Positions 16,627 to 24,398 of a stretch of DNA of 64,000 bases are shown here, piece by piece (the first letter of the stretch is position 1; each line of letters begins with the position of its first letter). This stretch comes from 34-65-8 sp046294735 (GTDB taxonomy: Bacteria > Pseudomonadota > Alphaproteobacteria > Sphingomonadales > Sphingomonadaceae): positions 1 to 64,000 of the forward strand of contig JBKBKB010000004.1 of NCBI GenBank assembly GCA_046294735.1. Reading direction: 5' to 3'. Below the pieces are notes generated by a model that was given only the letters and a program-made list of their open reading frames with translations, made no database searches and was not told where the DNA came from. Position numbers and translations under genes: made by a program.

Positions 16627-16763
16627 TTACCTGACTTCTCGAACGCTTCGATCCAGAAAAGCGCTGCTTTCCGCAGTGCCGCGGGCGTCTCTTTCGCCAA
16701 CAGATCCTCTCTCAGCCGATTGAGTGCCGCCGGTGAACCGGCTGACAGCATCCTCGCCAGCAT
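16623..16763 (-). CDS. Possible 46-residue protein between accC and the Lrp gene
   Basis: A short frame starting MLARMLSAGSPAALNRLRED and ending FWIEAFEKSGN. Its composition (regular Leu/Ala/Glu/Lys pattern, likely two helices) looks more protein-like than the other frames of this 160-bp gap. It lies just downstream of the Lrp/AsnC gene on the same strand and its stop overlaps the accC stop. No good ribosome-binding site precedes either ATG. I do not recognise a family. It may be real, the tail of a decayed gene, or chance. Confidence 0.3.
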   Translation of the reverse strand: MLARMLSAGSPAALNRLREDLLAKETPAALRKAALFWIEAFEKSGN

Positions 16764-16789
16764 GGCACCCGCGATCAGATAACGGCGCC

Positions 16790-17254
16790 TTATTCCAGAG
16801 GAACCCCCGGTTCGTGCTTGCTGGTCCTGATCGTCAGGCTTGTCTTCACGCTCGCCACGTTCGGGGCCGGGGTCAGCTTGCTCGTCAAGAACTCCTGGAA
16901 ACTTTGCAGGTCGCGGCTGACGATCTTGAGGATGAAATCGATCTCCCCATTGAGCATATGCACTTCGCGCACTTCCGGCAGGATCCTCATCGCGCCTTCG
17001 AATTCGCGCAGTGAAGCTTCTGCCTGGCTCTTCAGGCTGACCATGGCGAATACGGTGATAGCGAAGCCGAGTTTGGTCGCGTCAAGTTCGGCATGGTAGC
17101 CCTTGATCACGCCCTCTTCCTCCAGCGCGCGCACCCGGCGCAGGCATGGCGGGGCGGTCAACCCGACCCGCTGGGCCAGTTCGACGTTGGTAATTCGACC
17201 TTCATCCTGCAGTTCCGCCAGCAACCGCCGGTCGATCGAGTCAAGATTGGACAA
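16790..17254 (-). CDS. Lrp/AsnC family transcriptional regulator
   Basis: 154 residues from a TTG at 17254, which has a CAGGGG ribosome-binding site about 8 nt upstream. This start gives the usual family length and begins SNLDSIDRRLLAELQDEGR. The N-terminal winged helix-turn-helix (NVELAQRVGLTAPPCLRRVRALEEEGVI) is followed by a RAM effector domain (about 70-150: FAITVFAMVSLKS, VREVHMLNGEIDFILKIVSRD, NVASVKTSLTIRTSK). These proteins sense amino acids and form octamers. The target is unknown. The longer open frame adds an unlikely 48-residue head. An AT-rich stretch at about 17338-17352 in the divergent region toward the kinase could be its site. Confidence 0.92.
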   Translation of the reverse strand: MSNLDSIDRRLLAELQDEGRITNVELAQRVGLTAPPCLRRVRALEEEGVIKGYHAELDATKLGFAITVFAMVSLKSQAEASLREFEGAMRILPEVREVHMLNGEIDFILKIVSRDLQSFQEFLTSKLTPAPNVASVKTSLTIRTSKHEPGVPLE

Positions 17255-17484
17255 TGCGCGTACCCCTGCAAACTTTCGCCGGAACAGTATATTTGCTCCC
17301 GCGCCGGTAATGAATGCCACGCCAGGGGCGGCGTGGCGATAATAATATTGTTTCTGCCTGCAATTGTCCCGCTTTGCAACGCCTCGATGGCTGTGCATAC
17401 CCAGCCGAGCCGATCTTGCTAGTAGCAGGCTGGGCGGGCACCCCGATCATTCCCAGCATTTCCCCGCTGCCTGCCGGAGATCCG
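17255..17484. other. Divergent intergenic region between Lrp and sensor kinase genes
   Basis: 230 bp without a supported gene. It contains an unusually AT-rich patch for this genome (GATAATAATATTG near 17339-17351), a plausible Lrp-type binding or promoter site. Frames reading through it have no recognisable similarity. No clear promoter boxes are assigned. Confidence 0.3.
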
Positions 17485-19194
17485 ATGCGTTTCGACGACC
17501 GCCTAGCCACCGTACTGCGCCACCGCGCAAACGGCGCGCGCGCGGCGCGGACGCAATTCCGGCAATTGCTCGATCTGCTCGATGCCCCGCGCGATTCGCG
17601 CGACAGCAGCCTGCTGGCGGCGGCCTGGCTGCGGCTTGGCGCGCTGGGCGAAGCCATTTCCGCCACTGACCGGGCGGCTATGCTGCGCGATCCGTCTGTC
17701 CGCATCCGCAATCCCGAGCTTGCCATCCATCTGGCCGAAGATGAGCCGGCAGTTGCCGCAGCAGCTCTGGCAAAAGCCGAGCTGAACCAAGATGATTGGG
17801 AGGCCCTGATACCTCGCCTCCCGGTCCGCGCACGCGGGTTTCTGCGCCTGCGCCGGGACTTGCCGGAGCACACGGCCGGCCTGCTAGACCGGCTGGGCAT
17901 TCATGACCGCGGTCTGCCGCAACCCGAAGCAACTTTGGCCGATCCGGCACTTGGTGCATTGCGACGGCCTGATTCGGTCGCCCCCGTCCCCCACGAAGGG
18001 TCTCCCGAAGCACTGGCTAATGCACGGGCTGAGGGAACCGAATCTGACAGCGAAATCGGTGCGCTGGTGAAGCGGATCGAAGCATTCCGCCAGGCCCGCA
18101 CGGCGCCAGCCACCACCGATGCCCCGCGCCTGCCGCTGGATGACCGGATGCTCGACAACGAGCGGGCTGCGGTCACGGCCTTTGCCTTCACTGCCGATAT
18201 TGCCGGGCAGATCGACTGGGCCGATCAGGCAGTGGCGCCAGCCGTTGTTGGACTGCGCCTGGCGGATTGCACCGCGTCACGACCATTGGCGCTGGTGCTG
18301 CGTCAGCCATTGCGTCAGGTCGCGGTGCATCTTCAGGGCGCCCCGGCGATCGCGGGCGATTGGCTGATAAATGCCGCCCCGCGTTTTGCCGACGGCACCG
18401 GCACCTTTACCGGTTTTGTCGGCCGGTTCAGCCGATTGCCCCCAGAGGCCGAACACGAGGTGGACGCGCCGCCGTCGGAAGGAGACCGTTTGCGTCAGCT
18501 GCTCCACGAACTGCGCACCCCGGTCAACGCGATCCAGGGCTATGCCGAGGTGATCCAGCAACAGCTGTTCACCCCGGTTCCGCACGAATATCGGGCCCTG
18601 GCAGCGACAATCGCTGGCGATGCAGCGCGGATCATGGCCGGTTTTGACGAAGTCGACCGGCTGGCGCGGTTGGAAACGGGGGCATGGGACATCGAACCCG
18701 GTGCCTGCGATCTGAGCGTCGTGATCGACCGGCAGCTGGCACTTCTGCGGCAGGTGGTGGAGCCGCGCATGGCCTCGATCGAGGCAAGTCTGGCACAAGG
18801 TCCCTGCCCGATTGGCCTGACCCAGAGCGATGGCGAGGCGCTGGCCTGGCGGCTGCTGGCCTCGCTCGCCGGTGCGCTCGGGGCCGGGGAACGGCTGGTG
18901 CTGTCACTGTCCCGCACCTCGCGCGAGATTCTGTTGACCTGCGATCTTCCCGCATCGCTTGCTGGCGAGTCTGACGTGTTTGCCGCAACAGCACGGGCCG
19001 CGAGCGGTGCCTTGTCATCCGGGGCCTTCGGCGCCGGGTTCTCGCTCCGCCTCGTCCGGGCGGAAGCGCGCGCCATTGGCGGCTCGCTGGCGCGGGTCGA
19101 CGATGCGCTGCTGCTGGCGCTTCCGCTCTTGACCGGCATTGAAGCGGTTTCTAGCGCATTTCCGGACACCGGAGGGGAAGCCGGGGTCGTCTGA
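17485..19194 (+). CDS. Histidine-kinase-like protein with degenerate ATP-binding domain
   Basis: 569 residues from the ATG at 17485 (GGAG site upstream). The phospho-acceptor region is good: LLHELRTPVNAIQGYAEVI with H341. The following catalytic region is eroded: I see no N-box Asn pair (the place reads DGEALAWRLLASLAG), no DxGxG, and the C-terminal box is reduced to GAGFSLRLVRAEARAIGGSL. The N-terminal 330 residues are Ala/Leu/Arg-rich helices without membrane segments or a known sensor domain. It may be a phosphotransfer protein, a pseudokinase or a diverged kinase. The deacetylase gene begins 46 bp after its stop, so the two are probably linked. Confidence 0.75.
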   Translation: MRFDDRLATVLRHRANGARAARTQFRQLLDLLDAPRDSRDSSLLAAAWLRLGALGEAISATDRAAMLRDPSVRIRNPELAIHLAEDEPAVAAAALAKAELNQDDWEALIPRLPVRARGFLRLRRDLPEHTAGLLDRLGIHDRGLPQPEATLADPALGALRRPDSVAPVPHEGSPEALANARAEGTESDSEIGALVKRIEAFRQARTAPATTDAPRLPLDDRMLDNERAAVTAFAFTADIAGQIDWADQAVAPAVVGLRLADCTASRPLALVLRQPLRQVAVHLQGAPAIAGDWLINAAPRFADGTGTFTGFVGRFSRLPPEAEHEVDAPPSEGDRLRQLLHELRTPVNAIQGYAEVIQQQLFTPVPHEYRALAATIAGDAARIMAGFDEVDRLARLETGAWDIEPGACDLSVVIDRQLALLRQVVEPRMASIEASLAQGPCPIGLTQSDGEALAWRLLASLAGALGAGERLVLSLSRTSREILLTCDLPASLAGESDVFAATARAASGALSSGAFGAGFSLRLVRAEARAIGGSLARVDDALLLALPLLTGIEAVSSAFPDTGGEAGVV

Positions 19195-19240
19195 CCGTTG
19201 GCGGCCTTCGCTGCGGTCCAGTGACGGGAAAAGTCGAACA

Positions 19241-20248
19241 GTGCCAGTATCGTCCCTGCGCGATCGTCCGGTGCGCAATGTCCGCGCCCGCTTTGCCGAT
19301 GGCTTTGGCCAGCGCGCCTTGCTGACTGTCGATACCGAGGAAGAATTCAACTGGCGCGGTGAGTTTTCAAAGACCGGGTACGGTCTCGATCACGTGACCC
19401 GGCTGGCCAAATTCCAGCAGTTCTGCGAAAATCTGGAGGTAGTACCGGTCTATCTGGTCGACTGGCCGATCGCGACGTCCGCAGAGGCGGTTGAGATCCT
19501 GGCCCCGGCTGCCGCAGCGGGCAAGGCCGAGATCGGTGTCCAGCTGCACCCCTGGGTCAATCCACCGCACGACGAAGAAGTGAGCACGCTCAATTCTTTT
19601 GCCGGCAATCTGCCCTATGAACTGGAACGCGCCAAGCTGCTGCGCCTGCGCGACCAGATCGCGGCGGCTTTCGGCGTCAGTCCAATGATCTATCGCGCCG
19701 GCCGCTATGGCACTGGCCCGCGCACGGCAGACATTCTGCGCGAGGCGGGAATCGCGATCGACACCTCGGTTCGCAGCAATTTCGATTACAGCGACCAGGG
19801 CGGCCCGGATTACACCTACCACCCGCTGGAGCCCTATTGGCTGGCCCCGGGCAACAACCTGCTCGAGCTGCCAGTCACCACGGTGTTCTGGGGCATTCTG
19901 CGCCAGCAAGGCAGGCTGCTGCACGGGCTTTCAGCGAAAGTGCCGAAGCTGCGCGGCGCCCTTGCCCGGCTCGGCCTGTTGGAAAAGATTGCGCTGACAC
20001 CCGAAGGGGTGAAGCTGGATGAAGCGCTGCGCGGGCTCGACATTGCCATCGACGATCGGTTGCCGGTTATCGTGCTCTCGTTTCACAGCCCGTCGCTGGT
20101 TCCCGGTTATACGCCCTACGTAAACAGCGAAGCGGACCTCGACCGCCTCTACAACTGGCTGCGCGGAGTCTATGGCTACTTGCGCCAACGCGGAGTCGCG
20201 CCGACCAGCGTGACCGAGATCATGCAGGCCGTGGAACGCTTGCCCTGA
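19241..20248 (+). CDS. Polysaccharide deacetylase (NodB-like) family protein
   Basis: 335 residues from a GTG at 19241; the open frame extends 34 codons into the kinase gene. The fold-defining motifs are a metal-site ALLTVDTEEEF (about 28-38), the histidine region VQLHPWVNPP (about 103-112), YRAGRYGTGP (about 150) and the C-terminal VIVLSFHSPSLVPG (about 280). Members remove N-acetyl groups from polysaccharides or related envelope sugars. No signal peptide is seen, so it appears cytoplasmic. It follows the degenerate kinase and may be functionally linked to it. Confidence 0.83.
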   Translation: MPVSSLRDRPVRNVRARFADGFGQRALLTVDTEEEFNWRGEFSKTGYGLDHVTRLAKFQQFCENLEVVPVYLVDWPIATSAEAVEILAPAAAAGKAEIGVQLHPWVNPPHDEEVSTLNSFAGNLPYELERAKLLRLRDQIAAAFGVSPMIYRAGRYGTGPRTADILREAGIAIDTSVRSNFDYSDQGGPDYTYHPLEPYWLAPGNNLLELPVTTVFWGILRQQGRLLHGLSAKVPKLRGALARLGLLEKIALTPEGVKLDEALRGLDIAIDDRLPVIVLSFHSPSLVPGYTPYVNSEADLDRLYNWLRGVYGYLRQRGVAPTSVTEIMQAVERLP

Positions 20249-20291
20249 ACCGCCAGTCCCGCTAGGGGCCGCAAGCCTCTCTGCATCGGGA

Positions 20292-20365
20292 GGGCCTGTA
20301 GCTCAGTTGGTTAGAGCTGGCCGCTCATAACGGCTAGGTCGCGGGTTCGAGTCCTGCCGGGCCCA
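20292..20365 (+). tRNA. tRNA-Ile2 (anticodon CAT, lysidine-modified type)
   Basis: 74 nt without an encoded CCA (ACCG follows the acceptor stem). GGGCCTG pairs with CGGGCCC, the D-arm is GCTC/GAGC, and the anticodon loop CTCATAA gives CAT. The body, with the GGTCG extra-arm region and TTCGAGT, resembles bacterial tRNA-Ile2 that needs TilS to read AUA, rather than initiator or elongator tRNA-Met. Isotype is inferred from this resemblance. Confidence 0.85.
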
Positions 20366-20400
20366 CCGGATGCACCAGGCAAGTCGAATGGCCTGAATTC

Positions 20401-20503
20401 GCCACAAGGCGGCAGGCCAGAAAGAGCATTGGCCTCAAGCAGCCGCAAGGCGGTAGGCCAGAAAGAGCATTGGCCTCAAGCAGCCGCAAGGCGGTAGGCC
20501 AGA
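20401..20503 (+). repeat. 41-bp tandem direct repeat between two tRNA genes
   Basis: Copy one is at 20410-20450 and copy two at 20451-20491; they differ at one base (CGGCAGGCC versus CGGTAGGCC). A partial third copy follows at 20492-20503, and a partial copy precedes at 20401-20409 (GCCACAAGG). Each unit contains GCCGCAAGGCGG and TTGGCC. No coding frame of note crosses it. It occupies nearly all the space between tRNA-Ile2 and tRNA-Pro. Confidence 0.9.
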
Positions 20504-20512
20504 TTAGAGTGT

Positions 20513-20589
<77 letters not shown>

Positions 20590-20611
20590 CTCTTTCCAGC
20601 TATCTGCCCAA

Positions 20612-21988
20612 TCACTGGTTTGGCTTGATTGGCCCCGGCTCGTTCGCAAGAATCCCCACTACCTGAGTCCAGACCGCCACATTCTGCCTCAACTGGACTG
20701 GGTCAACCTTGTCGAGCGTGTCGTTGGCGGTGTGGTGCAGATCAAAGTAACGGGTCCCGTCCTGCTGCAGGTCGATGATCGCCGTTTTCTGGTCACGGGC
20801 GATATTGATGTCGGCCCCGCCAGTGGCAACGATGGCTGAATCGGCCACGCCAAAACGGGCGATGGCCTTGGCCAGCCGGTCATGCAGCGGCCGGTTGCTG
20901 TCGCGGAAGTTGCTTTCAAAGCGCCAGATCCGGTCTGCCCCGAAATCGCTTTCCAGACCCACTCCGATGGGTTCGTCAATATGCGCCGCCGAGTAGGCCT
21001 TGCTGCCCCATAGCCCGGTCTCCTCTGCGCCTGCCATGAGAACGCGGATCGTGCGCAGCGGCTGGCCGGTCAGGCTGACGTGCTTGGCCGCAGCGGCCAC
21101 GATGCCGCACCCGGCACCATCGTCGATCGCCCCTGTCCCGTTCCACCAGCTGTCGATATGGCAGGCGACCAGCACCGGCGGCAGCGAGGGATCGCGCCCG
21201 ACGATCTCGCCCACCACATTGCCGCTCATTGTCATGCCCAGACTGCGCGGGGTCAGGGTCAGCTTCATCATGATCGGACGGCCATCGGCACGGGCGAACA
21301 TCCGTTCCAGATTGCGCGCGTCGGGCAGTGACAGCGCCCCGGCCGGCGTCGGTGCGACGCCAGCCGGAAAATCGGTCCCGCCGGTGTGCGGCGTGCGGTC
21401 GGTATCGGTCCCGATCGACTTGATCACAGTCGCCACCGCCCCCTTGCTGGCGGCGATTCCCGCGCCAACCCAGCGGGCCGGACCGGCAAAGCCGTACTGG
21501 CTGCCATCCTGAGTCTGGGTCATCGAATGGCTGATATAGGCGATCTTGCCCTTCAGGCTCCCGGCTGGGGCTGCACGCAGGTCATCCACGGTCCGGAACA
21601 GCACCACCTCGGCAGTGATTCCGCCCGGTCCGGTCGAAGCGGTATCGCCTAAGGCCAGCACCTCCAGCGGCTGCGGGAACGGGCTGACGATCTCCGCCCT
21701 GGCCTCGCCCGGAACCCAGGTTTCCATCGGGAACGGCTCGTCCGCGACATTGGCAAAGCCATTTCGGGTGAGCCACCGCATGGCCCACTCCCGCCCGCGC
21801 TTTTCGGCCTCGGTCCCCGCCTGACGCGGGCCGACTTCGGTGGTGATTCCCTCGACGAAGTCCCACGCCAGCGCGTCGGATTTCAGCGCCATGTCGGCCT
21901 GCTGTTCCAGCGTCATGGGCATGGGAGTGGTGGCCATTGCCGGAATGGCAAGCGAAAGCGCGGCAAGCGCGATGAGCGATGTCTTCAT
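20612..21988 (-). CDS. M28-family zinc metallopeptidase, exported
   Basis: 458 residues from the ATG at 21988. A signal peptide (MKTSLIALAALSLAIPAMA) precedes the mature enzyme. A PA-like insert with GKIAYISH lies near 150. The dizinc centre is visible as VACHIDSWWNGTGAIDDGAG (His and bridging Asp), AEETGLWGSKAY (catalytic and ligand Glu) and a C-terminal DLHHTANDT His. These are the marks of M28 aminopeptidases/carboxypeptidase Q-like enzymes acting in the periplasm. The open frame extends 28 codons further but lacks a signal-peptide start there. It is convergent with tRNA-Pro(TGG). Confidence 0.92.
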   Translation of the reverse strand: MKTSLIALAALSLAIPAMATTPMPMTLEQQADMALKSDALAWDFVEGITTEVGPRQAGTEAEKRGREWAMRWLTRNGFANVADEPFPMETWVPGEARAEIVSPFPQPLEVLALGDTASTGPGGITAEVVLFRTVDDLRAAPAGSLKGKIAYISHSMTQTQDGSQYGFAGPARWVGAGIAASKGAVATVIKSIGTDTDRTPHTGGTDFPAGVAPTPAGALSLPDARNLERMFARADGRPIMMKLTLTPRSLGMTMSGNVVGEIVGRDPSLPPVLVACHIDSWWNGTGAIDDGAGCGIVAAAAKHVSLTGQPLRTIRVLMAGAEETGLWGSKAYSAAHIDEPIGVGLESDFGADRIWRFESNFRDSNRPLHDRLAKAIARFGVADSAIVATGGADINIARDQKTAIIDLQQDGTRYFDLHHTANDTLDKVDPVQLRQNVAVWTQVVGILANEPGPIKPNQ

Positions 21989-22100
21989 GCAGCAGACTGC
22001 TATCGCTGCTCCATCCCCAAGTCCAGCTTGCCCCCGCGTCGTCCACCGCCTATCTGCGCGCCAACCCTGCAACCGCTGAAATACCCAAAGGACCCGCCCG

Positions 22101-23774
22101 ATGGCCGCGCAATATGCTTATGTCATGAAGAACATGACAAAGACTTTCCCCGGTGCCCAGAAGCCGGTGCTGAGCAATATCAACCTGCAGTTCTATCAGG
22201 GCGCCAAGATCGGCATCGTTGGTCCAAATGGCGCAGGCAAATCGACTCTGATCAAGATCATGGCCGGAATCGATACCGATTTCACCGGTGAAGCCTGGCC
22301 GGGAGAGAACATCACCGTCGGCTATCTGGAGCAGGAGCCCGAACTCGATCCGACCAAGACCGTGCTTGAAAACGTGCGCGAAGGGGCCAGGGAAACTGCC
22401 GACCTTGTTGCCCGGTTCAATGAAATCAGCGCGCTGATGTGCGAACCGGATGCCGATTTCGATGCGCTCGGCGCAGAAATGGGCGAGTTGCAGGACAAGA
22501 TCGACGCGGTTGACGGGTGGACGCTCGACAACCAGCTTGAAGTGGCCATGGAAGCCCTGCGCTGCCCGCCGGGCGACATGGGTGTGACCAGCCTGTCAGG
22601 CGGGGAAAAGCGCCGCGTGGCGCTCACCCGCCTGCTGATCCAGAAGCCTTCGATCCTGCTGCTGGACGAGCCGACCAACCACCTCGACGCGGAAAGCGTC
22701 CAGTGGCTGGAAAACCACCTGAAGGAATATGCCGGCGCGGTGCTGATGATCACCCACGACCGCTATTTCCTCGACAACGTGGTTGGCTGGATCCTCGAAC
22801 TCGACCGGGGCAGCTACTACCCCTACGAAGGCAACTATTCGACCTATCTGGAAAAAAAGGCCAAGCGGCTGGAGCAGGAAAGCCGCGAAGAAAGCGGCAA
22901 GCAGAAGGCGCTGCAGCGCGAACTGGAATGGATCCGGCAGACCCCGGCCGCCCGCCAGACCAAATCGAAGGCCCGTATCCGCAAGTTCGAAGACCTGCAG
23001 GACGCGCAGAACGACCGTCGCCCGGGCAAGGCCCAGATCGTCATCCAGGTGCCGGAGCGGCTCGGCGGAAAGGTGATCGAGGCCAAGAACATCACCAAGG
23101 CTTACGGCGACAAGCTGCTGTTCGAAAACCTCAGCTTCATGCTGCCCCCGGGCGGGATCGTGGGTGTGATCGGGCCAAACGGCGCGGGCAAGTCGACCCT
23201 GTTCAAGATCCTGACCGGCAAGGAAACGCCCGACAGCGGGACAGTCGAAATCGGCTCGACCGTTCACCTGGGCTACGTCGACCAGAGCCGCGATCACCTC
23301 GACCCCAAGAAGAACGTGTGGGAGGAAATCTCCGACGGGCTCGACTACATGAAGGTCAACGGCCACGACATGAGCACGCGCGCTTATGTGGGCGCGTTCA
23401 ACTTCAAGGGCGCGGACCAGCAGAAGAACGTCGGCAAGCTCTCGGGTGGTGAACGCAACCGCGTGCACATGGCCAAGATGCTGAAAGAAGGCGGCAACGT
23501 GCTGCTGCTCGACGAGCCGACCAATGATCTCGACGTCGAAACTCTCGCCGCGCTGGAAGACGCGATCGAGAACTTCGCCGGCTGCGCGGTGGTGATCAGC
23601 CACGACCGCTTCTTCCTTGACCGGCTGGCAACGCACATCCTGGCGTTCGAGGGCAACAGCCACGTCGAATGGTTCGAAGGCAATTTCGAAGCGTATGAGG
23701 AAGACAAGCGTCGCCGCCTCGGCGATGCGGCGGACCGGCCGACCCGGCTGGCCTACAAGAAGCTGACGCGGTGA
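22101..23774 (+). CDS. ettA: Energy-dependent translational throttle protein EttA (ABC-F)
   Basis: 557 residues with an AAAGGA ribosome-binding site. Two cassettes are present: GPNGAGKSTLIKIMAG (about 40), SGGEKRRVALTRLL and LLLDEPTNHLDAESVQWLE; then GPNGAGKSTLFKILTG (about 357), SGGERNRVHMAKML and LLLDEPTNDLDVETLAALE. The EttA toggle/arm region is visible in cassette 1, and the inter-cassette linker (KAKRLEQESREESGKQKALQ) fits. It lacks the Uup C-terminal arm and ends RPTRLAYKKLTR. EttA binds the ribosomal E site and gates entry into elongation in response to the ATP/ADP ratio. Confidence 0.96.
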   Translation: MAAQYAYVMKNMTKTFPGAQKPVLSNINLQFYQGAKIGIVGPNGAGKSTLIKIMAGIDTDFTGEAWPGENITVGYLEQEPELDPTKTVLENVREGARETADLVARFNEISALMCEPDADFDALGAEMGELQDKIDAVDGWTLDNQLEVAMEALRCPPGDMGVTSLSGGEKRRVALTRLLIQKPSILLLDEPTNHLDAESVQWLENHLKEYAGAVLMITHDRYFLDNVVGWILELDRGSYYPYEGNYSTYLEKKAKRLEQESREESGKQKALQRELEWIRQTPAARQTKSKARIRKFEDLQDAQNDRRPGKAQIVIQVPERLGGKVIEAKNITKAYGDKLLFENLSFMLPPGGIVGVIGPNGAGKSTLFKILTGKETPDSGTVEIGSTVHLGYVDQSRDHLDPKKNVWEEISDGLDYMKVNGHDMSTRAYVGAFNFKGADQQKNVGKLSGGERNRVHMAKMLKEGGNVLLLDEPTNDLDVETLAALEDAIENFAGCAVVISHDRFFLDRLATHILAFEGNSHVEWFEGNFEAYEEDKRRRLGDAADRPTRLAYKKLTR

Positions 23775-23785
23775 GATGAATGGCA

Positions 23786-23814
23786 GCCCCGTAGCGCACA
23801 CGGCGTCACGGGGC
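23786..23814 (+). terminator. Weak hairpin between convergent ettA and queF
   Basis: GCCCCGT at 23786-23792 pairs with ACGGGGC at 23808-23814 across a 15-nt loop. It lies 12 bp after the ettA stop, but no T-run follows on either strand. It could help terminate transcription between two convergent genes. Confidence 0.3.
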
Positions 23815-23821
23815 CTCTCGG

Positions 23822-24295
23822 TTAACATCTTCCGCGGTAACCAGGCACACCCTGATCCGGCACCCACAGCCCCTCGGGCGGGGCGCCGGTCTGCCAGAAC
23901 ACGTCAATCGGGATGCCGCCGCGCGGGTACCAGTAGCCGCCGATCCGCAGCCAGCGCGGCTGCATTTCACGAGCCAGCCGCTGGCCGATGCCGACCGTCA
24001 CGTCTTCATGGAAGCCATTATGGTTGCGGAAACTGCCCAGAAACAGCTTGAGGCTCTTCGATTCGACGATCGTTTCGCCCGGGGCATAGTCGATCACCAG
24101 GTGGGCGAAATCGGGTGCGCCGGTAACGGGACAAAGCGAAGTGAATTCCGGCACGGCAAAGCGCACCAGATAGAGCGCACCAACCCGCGGATTGGGGACA
24201 TAGTCGAGCACTGCCTCTGCAGGGGAGGCGGGCAAGGCCGTCTGCTGGCCGAGGAAACGGGGGGCGGTTTGTGCGGGGTCTGATGTGTCGCTCAT
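23822..24295 (-). CDS. queF: NADPH-dependent 7-cyano-7-deazaguanine reductase QueF
   Basis: 157 residues of the short (YkvM-like) QueF type, from MSDTSDPAQT at 24295. It reduces preQ0 to preQ1 in queuosine synthesis. The nucleophile is C55 in FTSLCPVTGAPDFAH with D62. The QueF motif ESKSLKLFLGSFRNHNGFHE (about 82-101) binds NADPH, and EDVTV and RGGIPIDVFW follow. An upstream in-frame start would add three residues. It is convergent with ettA; no other queuosine genes are in the window. Confidence 0.96.
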   Translation of the reverse strand: MSDTSDPAQTAPRFLGQQTALPASPAEAVLDYVPNPRVGALYLVRFAVPEFTSLCPVTGAPDFAHLVIDYAPGETIVESKSLKLFLGSFRNHNGFHEDVTVGIGQRLAREMQPRWLRIGGYWYPRGGIPIDVFWQTGAPPEGLWVPDQGVPGYRGRC

Positions 24296-24398
24296 GCCGC
24301 GCATGTGGCGTCAACCGGCGCTCGGCACAAGTCATCGCTGGCACGCAGCCGTTTCAGACCCTATTCAGCCGCACCCCATGACTGCACCGCCGGACCCG

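Noticed and set aside
23786..23814. Hairpin after ettA as a strong terminator
   Set aside because: Only 7 bp with a 15-nt loop and no T-run; kept only as a weak entry.
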